NCBI GenBank assembly: GCA_001464955.1
Contig: LNEM01000027.1
Location: 1 to 64,000 of the forward strand
From: Rhizobiales bacterium Ga0077537
GTDB taxonomy: Bacteria; Pseudomonadota; Alphaproteobacteria; Rhizobiales; Hyphomicrobiaceae
Reading direction: 5' to 3'
DNA length: 64,000 nucleotides
In this document: positions 47,595 through 56,220 of the stretch, in pieces
How positions within the stretch are numbered: the stretch's first letter is position 1
Layout of the letters: the number at the start of each line of letters is the position of its first letter
The notes under the pieces: model-generated
Told to the model about the DNA's origin: nothing
The model's database searches: none
Seen by the model: the letters and a program-made list of their open reading frames with translations, nothing else
Translations under genes and position numbers: made by a program

Positions 47595-50141
47595 ATGACC
47601 GCTGCCGCCATGCTCCACACGCAGAAGATGTCGTCCGTCGCCGACGCCGCGCAACGCGCCGAATTCGAGCGCAAGATCGACGCCGCCTGCAAGCGCATCG
47701 CACCGCTCTGGCCCCTCAAGAACTTCGTGGCCGTCAATCCGTTCCTCGGCTTCGCAGGGCGCAGCTTCGCGTCGACGGCGGCTCACCTCAAGCGGACCGC
47801 GCAGACCCACATGCTCATGCCGCGGAGCTTTTACCGCGCGGCGCTGGTCGCCGGCACGGTCGACGACGACGCCATCCAGCGCGCGATGACGGCACATCCG
47901 GCGCTCGCCGGAAGGTTTCCCGATGTGGCATCACTGCGTGCGGCCGCGATGAGCGAGCCGTCGGCCGCGGCAGCCCCGACCGCCGTTGTCGCAACCGTCG
48001 CCGAAGTGCTCGATACGCTTGCGGCCGGTGACCGGTTCGTCTCGCTGGTCAAATTCATGATCGACGAGATCTCGGGCTTCTGCGCCGCCTATTTCGACGA
48101 GGGCCAGTCGAGCTGGCGCATGCCGGTCAGAAAACTGAAGCCCTACGCCGCCTGGCGCGGCCTCGTCCGCCACGATCTCAACCCGGAAGCCATGGGCATC
48201 AAGGGGTTCCGGACGACGGCCTTGTCGTTGCCCGATGACCCGGTCGAGGCCATCGAGGCGGTGGTGGCAGGGCTCGGCATTCCGGAGCGCGCCGTGGAGG
48301 ACTATCTCTTCCGGGCACTGTTCGACATCGGCGGCTGGGCCGCCTATGCCCGCTATACGGGATGGCGGGCGGAACTCGACGGAAAGCACGACGACACGCT
48401 GCGGGAGCTTCTCGCGATCAGGGTCGCATGGGGCTACGGCCTCTTCCGCGCGCGGACCGACGAAGGGTTCCAGGCTGCCTGGAAAAAGGCGATGGACACC
48501 GCGGCCGACCTGCCGGCCGACGACGCTCCGGAAAAGGATGGCGAGCTCGCGCTCGATCTGCTGCTGCAGGAGGCCTACGAGATCGCGTACAGGTCGCGGC
48601 TGGTGACGAAGCTGAAACGGACACCCGCCGAGACGGCCGCGAGCCCCCTTCCGCAGCGGCCGCCCGTACAGGCCGCGTTCTGCATCGACGTACGCTCGGA
48701 GGTGTTCAGGCGTGCCTTCGAGGCCGCGTCGCCGGGTGTCGAGACCATCGGCTTCGCGGGCTTCTTCGGCTTCCCGATCGAGTACGTGCCGATCGGTCAG
48801 GAGCACGGCGGCGCACAATGCCCCGTGCTTCTGAAGCCGGCCTTCACCATCTGCGAGACCGTCAAGGGCGTCGACGCGGAGGTCGAACAGGAGGTCCTCG
48901 GCCTCAGACTCTTGCGGCGGCGTGCCGCCAAGGCATGGAAGTCCTTCAAGGTTTCGGCCGTATCCTCTTTCGCTTACGTCGAGACGGCTGGTGTGACGTT
49001 CGCGGGCAAGCTCGCCACCGATAGCCTGGGATTCACGAGGCCAGTCCCCAGTCCGAGCGTCGACGGGATCGACAAGGAATTCGCGACACGGCTGGGGCCG
49101 CGCCTTGCCCCCCGGGACGTTGCGGGCCGGATGACCGGCTTCAGTCCCGAAGCCCGCCTCATCATGGCGGAAGCCGTTCTCAAGGCGATGTCCATGACGG
49201 GACCATTCGCGCGACTGGTGCTACTTGCCGGACATGGCAGCACCACCGTCAACAACCCACACGCCTCGGGCCTCGACTGCGGTGCCTGCGGCGGCCATAC
49301 GGGCGAGGCCAATGCCCGTGTCGCTGCCGCCGTGTTGAACGATCCCGACGTGAGGATCGGTCTCGGTTTGCGCGGCATCACGATCCCGGAAGATTGCTGG
49401 TTCCTCGGTGCGCTGCACGACACGACGACGGACGAGGTGCGCATATTCGATGAGGGCGAAGTCCCGGCCGCGCTGGCCGCCGACCTCTCCGATCTCAAGA
49501 CGTCGCTCAGCAAGGCCGCAGCCCTTGCTCGTCTTGAACGAAGCGCGCTGCTCGGATTGCGCGACGACAAGAACGTCGACCGCGCCGTCATCGGACGCAG
49601 CCGCGACTGGTCGCAAGTACGCCCCGAATGGGGTCTCGCCGGCAACGCAGCATTCATCGCCGGCCCGAGGACTCTCACGCAGCGGCTCGATCTCGGGGGG
49701 CGCGCCTTCCTGCATAGCTACGATCACGCGAGCGATCGAGGCTACGGCGTGCTGGAGCTGATCATGACCGCGCCGATGGTGGTCGCGAGTTGGATCAATC
49801 TCCAGTATTTCGGTTCGACCGTGAACAACCCCGTTTTCGGCAGTGGCAACAAGGTGCTGCACAACGTTGTCGGCCAGCTTGGCGTGCTCGAAGGGAACGC
49901 TGGCGATCTCCGTACCGGGCTGCCCTGGCAATCCGTTCACGACGGCATGCGTTTCATCCACGAGCCGCTTCGACTGAACGTGTTGATCGCCGCGCCGACG
50001 GCAGCCATGGACACCGTACTCGCCAGGCATGCGGGCGTACGCGACCTCGTTGCTAACGAGTGGGTCGTCCTGCACGCCCTGAGTGATGACGGAACCTCCA
50101 TCCTGCGCTGGCAAGGAACGGCTGACTGGCATCAGGTTTGA
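47595..50141 (+). CDS. dabA: DabA, zinc-dependent carbonic-anhydrase-like subunit (DUF2309)
   Basis: 848 residues of the DUF2309 family. The start KRIAPLWPLKNFVAVNPFLG is the family N-terminus. The zinc ligands of characterised DabA are conserved with the right spacing: Cys363 and Asp365 in AFCIDVRSEVFRRAFE, His547 in LLAGHGSTTVNNP and Cys562 in SGLDCGACGGHTGEANAR. NWSQVRPEWGLA-type and INLQYFGSTVNN segments are also present. With DabB it converts CO2 to bicarbonate vectorially. The ATG at 47595 has GGGAGA; the frame upstream overlaps dabB. Its stop is 2 bases before the first DUF6671 gene. Confidence 0.95.
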   Translation: MTAAAMLHTQKMSSVADAAQRAEFERKIDAACKRIAPLWPLKNFVAVNPFLGFAGRSFASTAAHLKRTAQTHMLMPRSFYRAALVAGTVDDDAIQRAMTAHPALAGRFPDVASLRAAAMSEPSAAAAPTAVVATVAEVLDTLAAGDRFVSLVKFMIDEISGFCAAYFDEGQSSWRMPVRKLKPYAAWRGLVRHDLNPEAMGIKGFRTTALSLPDDPVEAIEAVVAGLGIPERAVEDYLFRALFDIGGWAAYARYTGWRAELDGKHDDTLRELLAIRVAWGYGLFRARTDEGFQAAWKKAMDTAADLPADDAPEKDGELALDLLLQEAYEIAYRSRLVTKLKRTPAETAASPLPQRPPVQAAFCIDVRSEVFRRAFEAASPGVETIGFAGFFGFPIEYVPIGQEHGGAQCPVLLKPAFTICETVKGVDAEVEQEVLGLRLLRRRAAKAWKSFKVSAVSSFAYVETAGVTFAGKLATDSLGFTRPVPSPSVDGIDKEFATRLGPRLAPRDVAGRMTGFSPEARLIMAEAVLKAMSMTGPFARLVLLAGHGSTTVNNPHASGLDCGACGGHTGEANARVAAAVLNDPDVRIGLGLRGITIPEDCWFLGALHDTTTDEVRIFDEGEVPAALAADLSDLKTSLSKAAALARLERSALLGLRDDKNVDRAVIGRSRDWSQVRPEWGLAGNAAFIAGPRTLTQRLDLGGRAFLHSYDHASDRGYGVLELIMTAPMVVASWINLQYFGSTVNNPVFGSGNKVLHNVVGQLGVLEGNAGDLRTGLPWQSVHDGMRFIHEPLRLNVLIAAPTAAMDTVLARHAGVRDLVANEWVVLHALSDDGTSILRWQGTADWHQV

Positions 50142-50143
50142 CC

Positions 50144-50932
50144 ATGCCGCCCGTCAGCGGACACCCCTACCGCAATGCTTGGGCTGCGATCGCGACGATG
50201 CATGCGAAGGAGGCGGCCATTGCACCACCGCTGACGCGGTATTTCCAAATGACAGTGACGAACGCTCCCGGCATCGACACTGACGCCCGCGGCACATTTA
50301 CGGGTGAAGTCGCCGGTGTCGGGACAATGGTCGATGCAGCGCGGCAAAAGGCGAAATGGGCGATCATCCGGACCGGCGCGCCGCTCGGCATCGGGAGCGC
50401 AGGGACCTTCGGCCCTGCCCCACTCAGTCCGTTCTTGGTTTCTGGCGTCGAGGTCCTGCTCTTGCATGAGGCGACGAGCGGCCACGAAACCGTCGTGCAG
50501 AGGCGCACGAGAACGAACGTCGCGCACGTCGTGATCAGCGATCTTGCCGTTGCCGTCCGCAACGTCGCACAACGCTCCGGAAACGGAACAGTCATGGTCC
50601 GGACCGACATGCGCGCCCACCTGAACCCTACCCGCATGTTGGCGATAGAGAGCTCGGCGCGATGGCTGGCACTCAAGATGGCAAGGCGATGCCGCCAGTG
50701 CAGCAAGCCGGGTTTCGGCGTTGTCGATGTCGAAAGAGGTCTGCCGTGCCGCGATTGCGAGCGCTCGGCCCACCTCATTCGCGCGGAAATCCAGGGCTGC
50801 TCGGCTTGCGATCATCGCGAGCGACGTCGAGAGTGGGGCCCCGGTGACCGCGCGGACCCGGCGTGGCGTTCCTCCTCCAATCCGCGACCGGTTACGATCC
50901 ACCCGGGGAGCGCAGACCATGGCGCATTGTGA
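50144..50932 (+). CDS. DUF6671-family protein, diverged copy with internal deletion
   Basis: 262 residues. KEAAIAPPLTRYF, GTFTGEV, AGTFGPAPLSPF, TDMRAHLNPTRMLAIESSARWLA and CxxC pairs from Cys183 (CRQCSKPGFG, LPCRDCERS, GCSACDHR) identify DUF6671. Compared with the next gene it lacks about 40 residues between the TN (residue ~130) and DL motifs and has a divergent Arg-rich tail instead of the final Cys cluster. The ATG at 50144 lies 2 bases after the dabA stop, so it is coupled to dabA. Its 3' end overlaps the next gene by 14 bases. It may be a degenerating or re-purposed paralogue. The function is unknown. Confidence 0.8.
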   Translation: MPPVSGHPYRNAWAAIATMHAKEAAIAPPLTRYFQMTVTNAPGIDTDARGTFTGEVAGVGTMVDAARQKAKWAIIRTGAPLGIGSAGTFGPAPLSPFLVSGVEVLLLHEATSGHETVVQRRTRTNVAHVVISDLAVAVRNVAQRSGNGTVMVRTDMRAHLNPTRMLAIESSARWLALKMARRCRQCSKPGFGVVDVERGLPCRDCERSAHLIRAEIQGCSACDHRERRREWGPGDRADPAWRSSSNPRPVTIHPGSADHGAL

Positions 50933-51791
50933 TCTTTATTCCGGAGCGGTCATCGCAGTCGGCTCGATGCACGACAAGCACGTTGCCATCGGCAAGCCAT
51001 TCGCAGTGCGGTTGGGCGCGGAGCTTGTTGTGCCGAGCGGTCTCGATACCGATTGCTTCGGCACCTTTACCGGCGAAGTCGAACGCTACGGCAATATGCT
51101 CGATGCTGCCCGCGCAAAAGCAGAACTCGCCATCGAGAAGTCGGGCCTGGCTTATGGCCTCGGGAGCGAAGGAACCTTCGGCTCGCACCCATACCTGCCC
51201 GACGCATCCGCCGATACGGAATTGCTGGTATTTGTAGACCGCTCACGAGACCTCTTCATCAGGGACGTCTTGATCACACGGCGCACCAACTACGGTTGGT
51301 TTCCTGCTCGTCCCGGCGGCGATTGGAGTGCGGCACTCAGGCAACTTGGATTTCCCTCGCATGGCGTCGTGGTCACTCCGAATGCTCAGATCGGGCGCTT
51401 TGAACCAATCAAGGGACTGAGAGACCCAACGGATCTCCAATTCGCAATTGAAGCCGCCGCGCGCCGATCGTTCGATGGCGAGGCGCGGGTCACATCCGAT
51501 ATGCGTGCGCACATGAATCCGACGCGTATGGCAGCTATTCGAACTCTAGCCCATCGTCTCGCAATTCGGATCCAGTCGATTTGTAAGGTTTGTGGAGCAC
51601 CTGGCTTCGGCCTGGCAGACCTCGCCCGTGGTTTGCCCTGCGCCGTGTGCAAAGCGCCGACCCCGGATGCTGTAGCGGAGATACATCGATGTGCACTCTG
51701 CAAGTTCGAGCTGATCGTACCGTTCCGCACACGAAGAACGGCGGCACCATCCTGTCGTTGTCGACATTGTCGGCCACCAGACACGCCATGA
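50919..51791 (+). CDS. DUF6671-family protein, full-length copy
   Basis: 290 residues with the complete set of DUF6671 features: GTFTGEVERYGNMLDAARAKAE, GLGSEGTFGSHPYLPDAS, LLVFVDRSRDLFIRDV, LGFPSHGVVV, KGLRDPTDL, TSDMRAHMNPTRMAAIRTLAHRLA, then Cys pairs at 222/225, 241/244 and 258/261 plus a CRCRHC cluster near the end, suggesting zinc ribbons. It overlaps the shorter copy by 14 bases. GGGGAG precedes the ATG. DUF6671 has no described function as far as I know; linkage to dabBA suggests a role with inorganic carbon (inference). Confidence 0.86.
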   Translation: MAHCDLYSGAVIAVGSMHDKHVAIGKPFAVRLGAELVVPSGLDTDCFGTFTGEVERYGNMLDAARAKAELAIEKSGLAYGLGSEGTFGSHPYLPDASADTELLVFVDRSRDLFIRDVLITRRTNYGWFPARPGGDWSAALRQLGFPSHGVVVTPNAQIGRFEPIKGLRDPTDLQFAIEAAARRSFDGEARVTSDMRAHMNPTRMAAIRTLAHRLAIRIQSICKVCGAPGFGLADLARGLPCAVCKAPTPDAVAEIHRCALCKFELIVPFRTRRTAAPSCRCRHCRPPDTP

Positions 51792-51920
51792 TGCCAGGCC
51801 GCTTGCGTCGTCACCTCCCCGTTCTCACAATCCATCGTCTCGAGCAGCGCCTTGACGAAGGACTCGCGGGCCCGCGCAGCAGGCCCTATATCGAATGAGT
51901 ACCGCCTATCCACCGGATTC

Positions 51921-52523
51921 ATGGCCATGGCACCTCGTCCTCGACCGCTGCAGGAATTTCTCGATGCAACGTGCGCAGCCCTGTCCGTTCGCATTGAACC
52001 GGGCACACCGGAGGCGAATGCATTGCAGCGCGTGGCAGCCGCACTCGATCGCGCCGTGGCCGATCAGCCCCCGTCGCGCCCGATGACGCAGCCGGCCTGC
52101 GCCCATCTCTCTGCGGCGATCGCAGGGGCGGAGCGTGGTCCCGCCGACGTCGCGCGGGTGACAACCGCCTTTAGGGCGCTCGTTCCAGACCTCCATTGGC
52201 GATTGAAATCGATCACGGATCCGACGTTTGCCGCCGGACATGCCAACGCAAACCTACTTGGCCCCTATCCGGAAGCTCTCGAGCGGCGCGATGATGTCTG
52301 GGTTGGCGTGAGCTTGATGGCGCCCGAGATCACCTATCCTGATCACAATCATCCGCCGGAGGAAGTCTACCTTGCGCTCTCGCGCGGTTATTGGCGCCAG
52401 AATACACATCCGTGGCACGAACCGGGCATCGGTGGTGTCGTTTACAATCCACCGGGCATCACGCACGCCATGAGGTCCGGGCCTGAACCGTTCCTGGCCA
52501 TCTGGTGCTTGCCGATAGATTGA
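51921..52523 (+). CDS. DMSP-lyase-family cupin protein
   Basis: About 200 residues with a C-terminal cupin. GPYPEALERRDDVWVGVSLM, then the metal motif YPDHNHPPEEVYLALSRGYW (two His and Glu), THPWHEPGIGGVVYNPPGITHAM (third His) and FLAIWCLP match the bacterial dimethylsulfoniopropionate lyase family (DddL/DddQ/DddW-like). DddQ-type enzymes cleave DMSP to DMS and acrylate, but many family members are not tested, so the substrate is open. The start is uncertain (ATG 51921 or 51927; the frame opens at 51852). It lies 129 bases after the DUF6671 gene on the same strand and may be a separate unit. Confidence 0.78.
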   Translation: MAMAPRPRPLQEFLDATCAALSVRIEPGTPEANALQRVAAALDRAVADQPPSRPMTQPACAHLSAAIAGAERGPADVARVTTAFRALVPDLHWRLKSITDPTFAAGHANANLLGPYPEALERRDDVWVGVSLMAPEITYPDHNHPPEEVYLALSRGYWRQNTHPWHEPGIGGVVYNPPGITHAMRSGPEPFLAIWCLPID

Positions 52524-52639
52524 CGCCAACGCGCCCCGAACGCGTCAATGCACGTTAGCAATCCGCAAACCGTGAGCCGCACGCGTTGGCGAACAGCCGC
52601 CCTGAAGATGCTAGACTGCCGCAATCAAGAGGTGGCGTC

Positions 52640-52951
52640 ATGGCGGCACACGCGGACAATCAGACGATGGACACGGCTCTCCGGGAGAGCCTGATCAGCC
52701 ATGTCGAGCTTCGCCGGGCCGGGATGATCATTCGCGCCCTGCCGGACGGGTCGGTTGCGAGCGCCTATGGCGACAGAGACCTCGGCACCTGGCGATGGGA
52801 GAACGGAGCTTACACGTTCCGCCGACCGGGACGAACGACGGTCGAGATCGAAGTCGCGACGTTGTATGGCGTCATCGTCTACCTCGCCACGCTGATCGAC
52901 GTCGAACTCATCCAAGCTACCAATGCCTCCGACCAACAGGTCGTGGCTTGA
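52640..52951 (+). CDS. Small conserved-looking hypothetical protein
   Basis: 103 residues, no signal peptide. The sequence begins MAAHADNQTMDTALRESLIS and continues with LRRAGMIIRALPDGSVASAYG, then YTFRRPGRTTVEIEVATLYGVIVYLATLIDVELI. The C-terminal hydrophobic stretch (about 74-92) could be a strand-rich core or a weak membrane segment. AGAGGTGG is 6 bases before the ATG at 52640. No family was recognised. It is convergent with gapR. Confidence 0.6.
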   Translation: MAAHADNQTMDTALRESLISHVELRRAGMIIRALPDGSVASAYGDRDLGTWRWENGAYTFRRPGRTTVEIEVATLYGVIVYLATLIDVELIQATNASDQQVVA

Positions 52952-53037
52952 CCAGATTCCCGTCGCTGGACGATCTTGTATAGGACGCGGTGACGGCCCC
53001 CCGGCCCTCCACGGAACGCCGCCACCGGTCCGTCCGC

Positions 53038-53325
53038 TTACTCGGCAGCGTCGAGCATCTCGTCCGACATGGACGGCGCTGCGCCGAGCATTCCCAGCGC
53101 GTGGAGATACGTCTCCAGCACGGCATCTTCTTCCTGGCGCTCCGATTTGGAGCGACGGCGAAGAGAAATGACTTTCTTCATGATCTTGGGGTCGAAACCT
53201 TCGGCCTTGGCCTCCAGGAATTTGTCACGGATATCGGCCGCGAGCGCCTTCTTTTCCTCTTCGAGCCGCTCGATCTGCTCGATGTACTGGCGCAATTGCG
53301 CCTGGGAAGTTGCCTGCAGCGTCAT
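53038..53325 (-). CDS. gapR: GapR-family nucleoid-associated DNA-binding protein (DUF2312)
   Basis: 95 residues that match DUF2312/GapR along their full length: [22 protein letters not shown], then [21 protein letters not shown] and [15 protein letters not shown]. In Caulobacter, GapR forms a tetramer around overtwisted AT-rich DNA ahead of polymerases and supports chromosome replication. The N-terminal coiled coil (about 8-35) is evident. It stands alone, divergent from the AsmA gene. Confidence 0.93.
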   Translation of the reverse strand: MTLQATSQAQLRQYIEQIERLEEEKKALAADIRDKFLEAKAEGFDPKIMKKVISLRRRSKSERQEEDAVLETYLHALGMLGAAPSMSDEMLDAAE

Positions 53326-53613
53326 GATCGATACCCTCGATAACGTTTCGAGCGCCTAGAGTGATGCCCCACCCTGGCCCATTCAAGGCCGAGCGGAGAT
53401 CTGTCCTCTGTATCCACACTTCGCGCACGGACAGACATCCACGCCTTGACAGTGGCTCTGCTGCGTCCCTCATACATCCCGAAGGCGGCCGCTCGGGCAG
53501 GCAGGATTGGGCGCGATCGGCCATACTTCGGCGCGAATCTTCGGCCATTGCCGACCCGGCCGATCGGCTGCCATGGCCTGCGAGGCTGAGCCAACGTCCC
53601 GAAAGAACCACGC

Positions 53614-55956
53614 ATGACTGCCGACAGGAGCAACCGACCTCCGCCACCGCCGCTCGGCGCCATGCGCCCCGGTGGGCAGGATCGGACCGGTCCACCGTCG
53701 GCGCAGCGCCCTCCGATATTCCGTCCGACGGCGGGCATGCCTCCGCCCCAGCGTCCCATGCCGAGACCGCACCCCGACCGCCCCCCGCCGAAGCGCAAGG
53801 GATTTGGCTGGATGGCTCGCGCGGGGATCGGTGCGGCGGTTGTCGTCGGTGTCGGTCTGGCGGCTGTAGCTGGGCTCATGCTGCTCGCCCCCCCCGTCGA
53901 TCTGATGCGGGAGCAGATCTCTGCCGAAGTACTGAAACGCACTGGCCGCTCCCTCACGATCGGCTCGGCGGGCATGTCGTTCTCATCGGGGCTGGGCGTG
54001 GCCCTGCAGGACGTGACCCTGTCGGCGCCGCCCGGCATGACCGGCGCCCCTCTTGCGACGGTCGAACGGATCGACGTGTCGCTCTCTCTCTTGCCGCTGC
54101 TGACGCGCGAAGTCGTGATCGAGCGGTTGACGCTGGTCCGCCCGAACATAGCCTTGCGCGTGAGCGAAACGGGCCTGCGCAGTTGGGACTTCCCCTCCCG
54201 GGCCGATGGCTCAGGGCCGTCGCTCGTCCGCTATGCCGAGGCCCGAGGGACGGCCACCGACGCAAACCCGTTGCCCACGGAACTGAAGGACTTCGCGGAG
54301 AATGCCTCCCGGCCACCAGCACTGTCTCGAACTGACCAGCCGCTCGGTCTAGAGCGCATTGCGCTATCGGATGTCCGGATCATTGGCGGCACGACGACCT
54401 ATGAGGACGCCCGCACTGCCACTCGGATCGAAACCCGCGACGTGGACGCCAAGGTGTCCCTGCCGTCCCTGACTGGCCCGCTGTCGATTACCGGCACCGC
54501 GTCCATGAAGGGCGAACAACTCGCATTCGATCTGAGGATCGGAAGCCTTGGCGACTGGGCAGCACGGAAGGCGACCGCGACGACACTCTCCGTCCGGGGC
54601 CAGTCGTTCGATGTGAGCTACAGTGGTCGCGTAACGTCGGCGCTGACGGTCCCGGGGGACGGCACGTTCTCATTCGCCACACCCTCGATCGCCAAGGCGG
54701 CTGCCATGCTGGGCGTCTCGGCGGGCACGCTCGAACGCCTAGGGGCGCTCTCCCTCAAGGGCACGCTTTCCACGTCCGCTTCGTCCTATGCCGTGTCCGA
54801 CGCCGAGTTCCGGCTCGGGTCGACGGCGGGTTCAGGGACCGCGAAACTCGATCTGGCTGGCGCGCGGCCACGGATCGCGACGACGCTGCGGTTCGCGGCG
54901 CTGAACCTCGACGAGTTGCAGTCGCTCGGAACCGCCCTTCCGCCCTCCACCGACGGCACCCCCGGCCGGTTCTCTCCGCGATCCATCGAGGACCTGCTGG
55001 GTGGCGAGGCGGCTCCGCCGGCGACACCCGAGGCCGGCCCTGGTCCGCGCGTGAAGGGCTTTCGGCAAAGAGCGGGCAACCAGTGGGACGTCGAAGCCAT
55101 CGACGCCCGCCTGTTGCAGGCCTTCGACGCTGACGCGAGAATCCAGGTCGACAACCTCGTGGCGGGCAAGCTCTCGGGCGCCGACATCGCAACGACGCTC
55201 GACCTGAAGGACGGCATTCTCCGCGCCAACGTGACCGACGCAGGCATCGCAGGCGGCAGGGTGCGCGGCATTGCCAGCGTGGATGCCCGCCGCCCGTCGC
55301 TGGTGATCGGGACCAATATCACCGGCGAGGGCGTCGACATGCGCCAACTCCTCGAGGCGGCGGGGCTGAATCCCATCGACGGCAAGGCCCGGATCGCCGC
55401 GACACTCCGCAGCGAGGGAACGAGCGAGCGCGAGATCGTGTCCGCCCTTTCGGGCAAGACGGAGGTCAGGATCACCGATGGCGCACTCGTCGGCTGGGAC
55501 GCCGACGCCATCGTGAAGGACATTGGCCGCGGCCGCATGCCGCCATCGCGCCGCCAGCCCGATGCCCGCACACCGTTCCGGGAATTCTCCGGCAGCTTTG
55601 CGATCGCCCAGGGCGTCGCGCGCACGACCGACCTCAAGCTTGATAGCGCCACTGTCGTCTCGAGCGGCGCCGGCACGATCAATCTGGTCGACCGCAACAT
55701 CGACCTCCTCTTCAAGCCGCGACTGCCTTCTGGAGGCATTGAGATCCCGGTCCGGGTTGCAGGCCCCTGGGACGATCCGAAGGCCATTCCGGACCTCGCA
55801 GGCGCCATGAACTCGCCACAGGCGCAGGAAGCCATGCGCCACTTGCGCGAGGGCAAGGTGGACGACGCATTGCGCAGCGTTCTCGGCAAGGGACAGAAGG
55901 CGGACGAGACGATCGGCAAGGCGAAGGACCTGCTGCGCGGGATTCTGGGCCGCTAG
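53614..55956 (+). CDS. AsmA-family envelope protein
   Basis: 780 residues. The first ~62 are Pro/Arg-rich and cytoplasmic, followed by one transmembrane helix (about 68-92) and a long periplasmic part. The AsmA N-terminal pattern (TGRSLTIGSAGMSFSSGLGVALQDV, RIDVSLSLLPLLTREVVIERL, VRPNIALRVSETGLRSWDF) is clear. The C-terminal AsmA_2 region has GKARIAATLRSEGTSEREIV, LSGKTEVRITDGALVGWD and DLLFKPRLPSGGIEIPVRVAGPW. Such proteins are thought to act in phospholipid transport or outer-membrane assembly. The Pro-rich N-terminal extension is longer than usual. Confidence 0.9.
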   Translation: MTADRSNRPPPPPLGAMRPGGQDRTGPPSAQRPPIFRPTAGMPPPQRPMPRPHPDRPPPKRKGFGWMARAGIGAAVVVGVGLAAVAGLMLLAPPVDLMREQISAEVLKRTGRSLTIGSAGMSFSSGLGVALQDVTLSAPPGMTGAPLATVERIDVSLSLLPLLTREVVIERLTLVRPNIALRVSETGLRSWDFPSRADGSGPSLVRYAEARGTATDANPLPTELKDFAENASRPPALSRTDQPLGLERIALSDVRIIGGTTTYEDARTATRIETRDVDAKVSLPSLTGPLSITGTASMKGEQLAFDLRIGSLGDWAARKATATTLSVRGQSFDVSYSGRVTSALTVPGDGTFSFATPSIAKAAAMLGVSAGTLERLGALSLKGTLSTSASSYAVSDAEFRLGSTAGSGTAKLDLAGARPRIATTLRFAALNLDELQSLGTALPPSTDGTPGRFSPRSIEDLLGGEAAPPATPEAGPGPRVKGFRQRAGNQWDVEAIDARLLQAFDADARIQVDNLVAGKLSGADIATTLDLKDGILRANVTDAGIAGGRVRGIASVDARRPSLVIGTNITGEGVDMRQLLEAAGLNPIDGKARIAATLRSEGTSEREIVSALSGKTEVRITDGALVGWDADAIVKDIGRGRMPPSRRQPDARTPFREFSGSFAIAQGVARTTDLKLDSATVVSSGAGTINLVDRNIDLLFKPRLPSGGIEIPVRVAGPWDDPKAIPDLAGAMNSPQAQEAMRHLREGKVDDALRSVLGKGQKADETIGKAKDLLRGILGR

Positions 55957-56063
55957 CCCTGACGAGAGCCTTGCGAGGGCCGTTTCCTGCCCCAATTGCT
56001 GCTTCGCGGCGCAACCCGTGAGCCGATTGCTAACAACCACTTACGGCTTCACATATTTTTTTT

Positions 56064-56220
56064 GTCCCCCCGACCCAAATATCACTTGCGTGGGGGGGCG
56101 ATTGGCCTCATATCCGCGCTCGCCGTTCGACCACCTGCCCTCAAGGTCAAGGAACATCCCCAAACCCCAAAGGTAAGGAGCGGGCGGGTCACAATCTGTC
56201 TACTGGTTGGGGAGGGTCAT
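56064..56220 (+). promoter_or_regulatory. Structured 5' leader of speD
   Basis: Two potential stems lie in the leader. The first pairs C-run 56066-56071 with G-run 56092-56098. The second pairs CCCCAAACC (56158-56166), or alternatively CCCCAA at 56165-56170, with GGTTGGGG (56205-56212), which overlaps the Shine-Dalgarno GGGGAGGG. The choice of partners could switch translation, as in a riboswitch or translational attenuator. It does not match the SAM-II pattern I know. Confidence 0.45.

Noticed and set aside
46390..47598. A 402-codon plus-strand frame inside dabB
   Set aside because: It is a frame-shifted shadow of dabB, with low-complexity Arg/Gly content.
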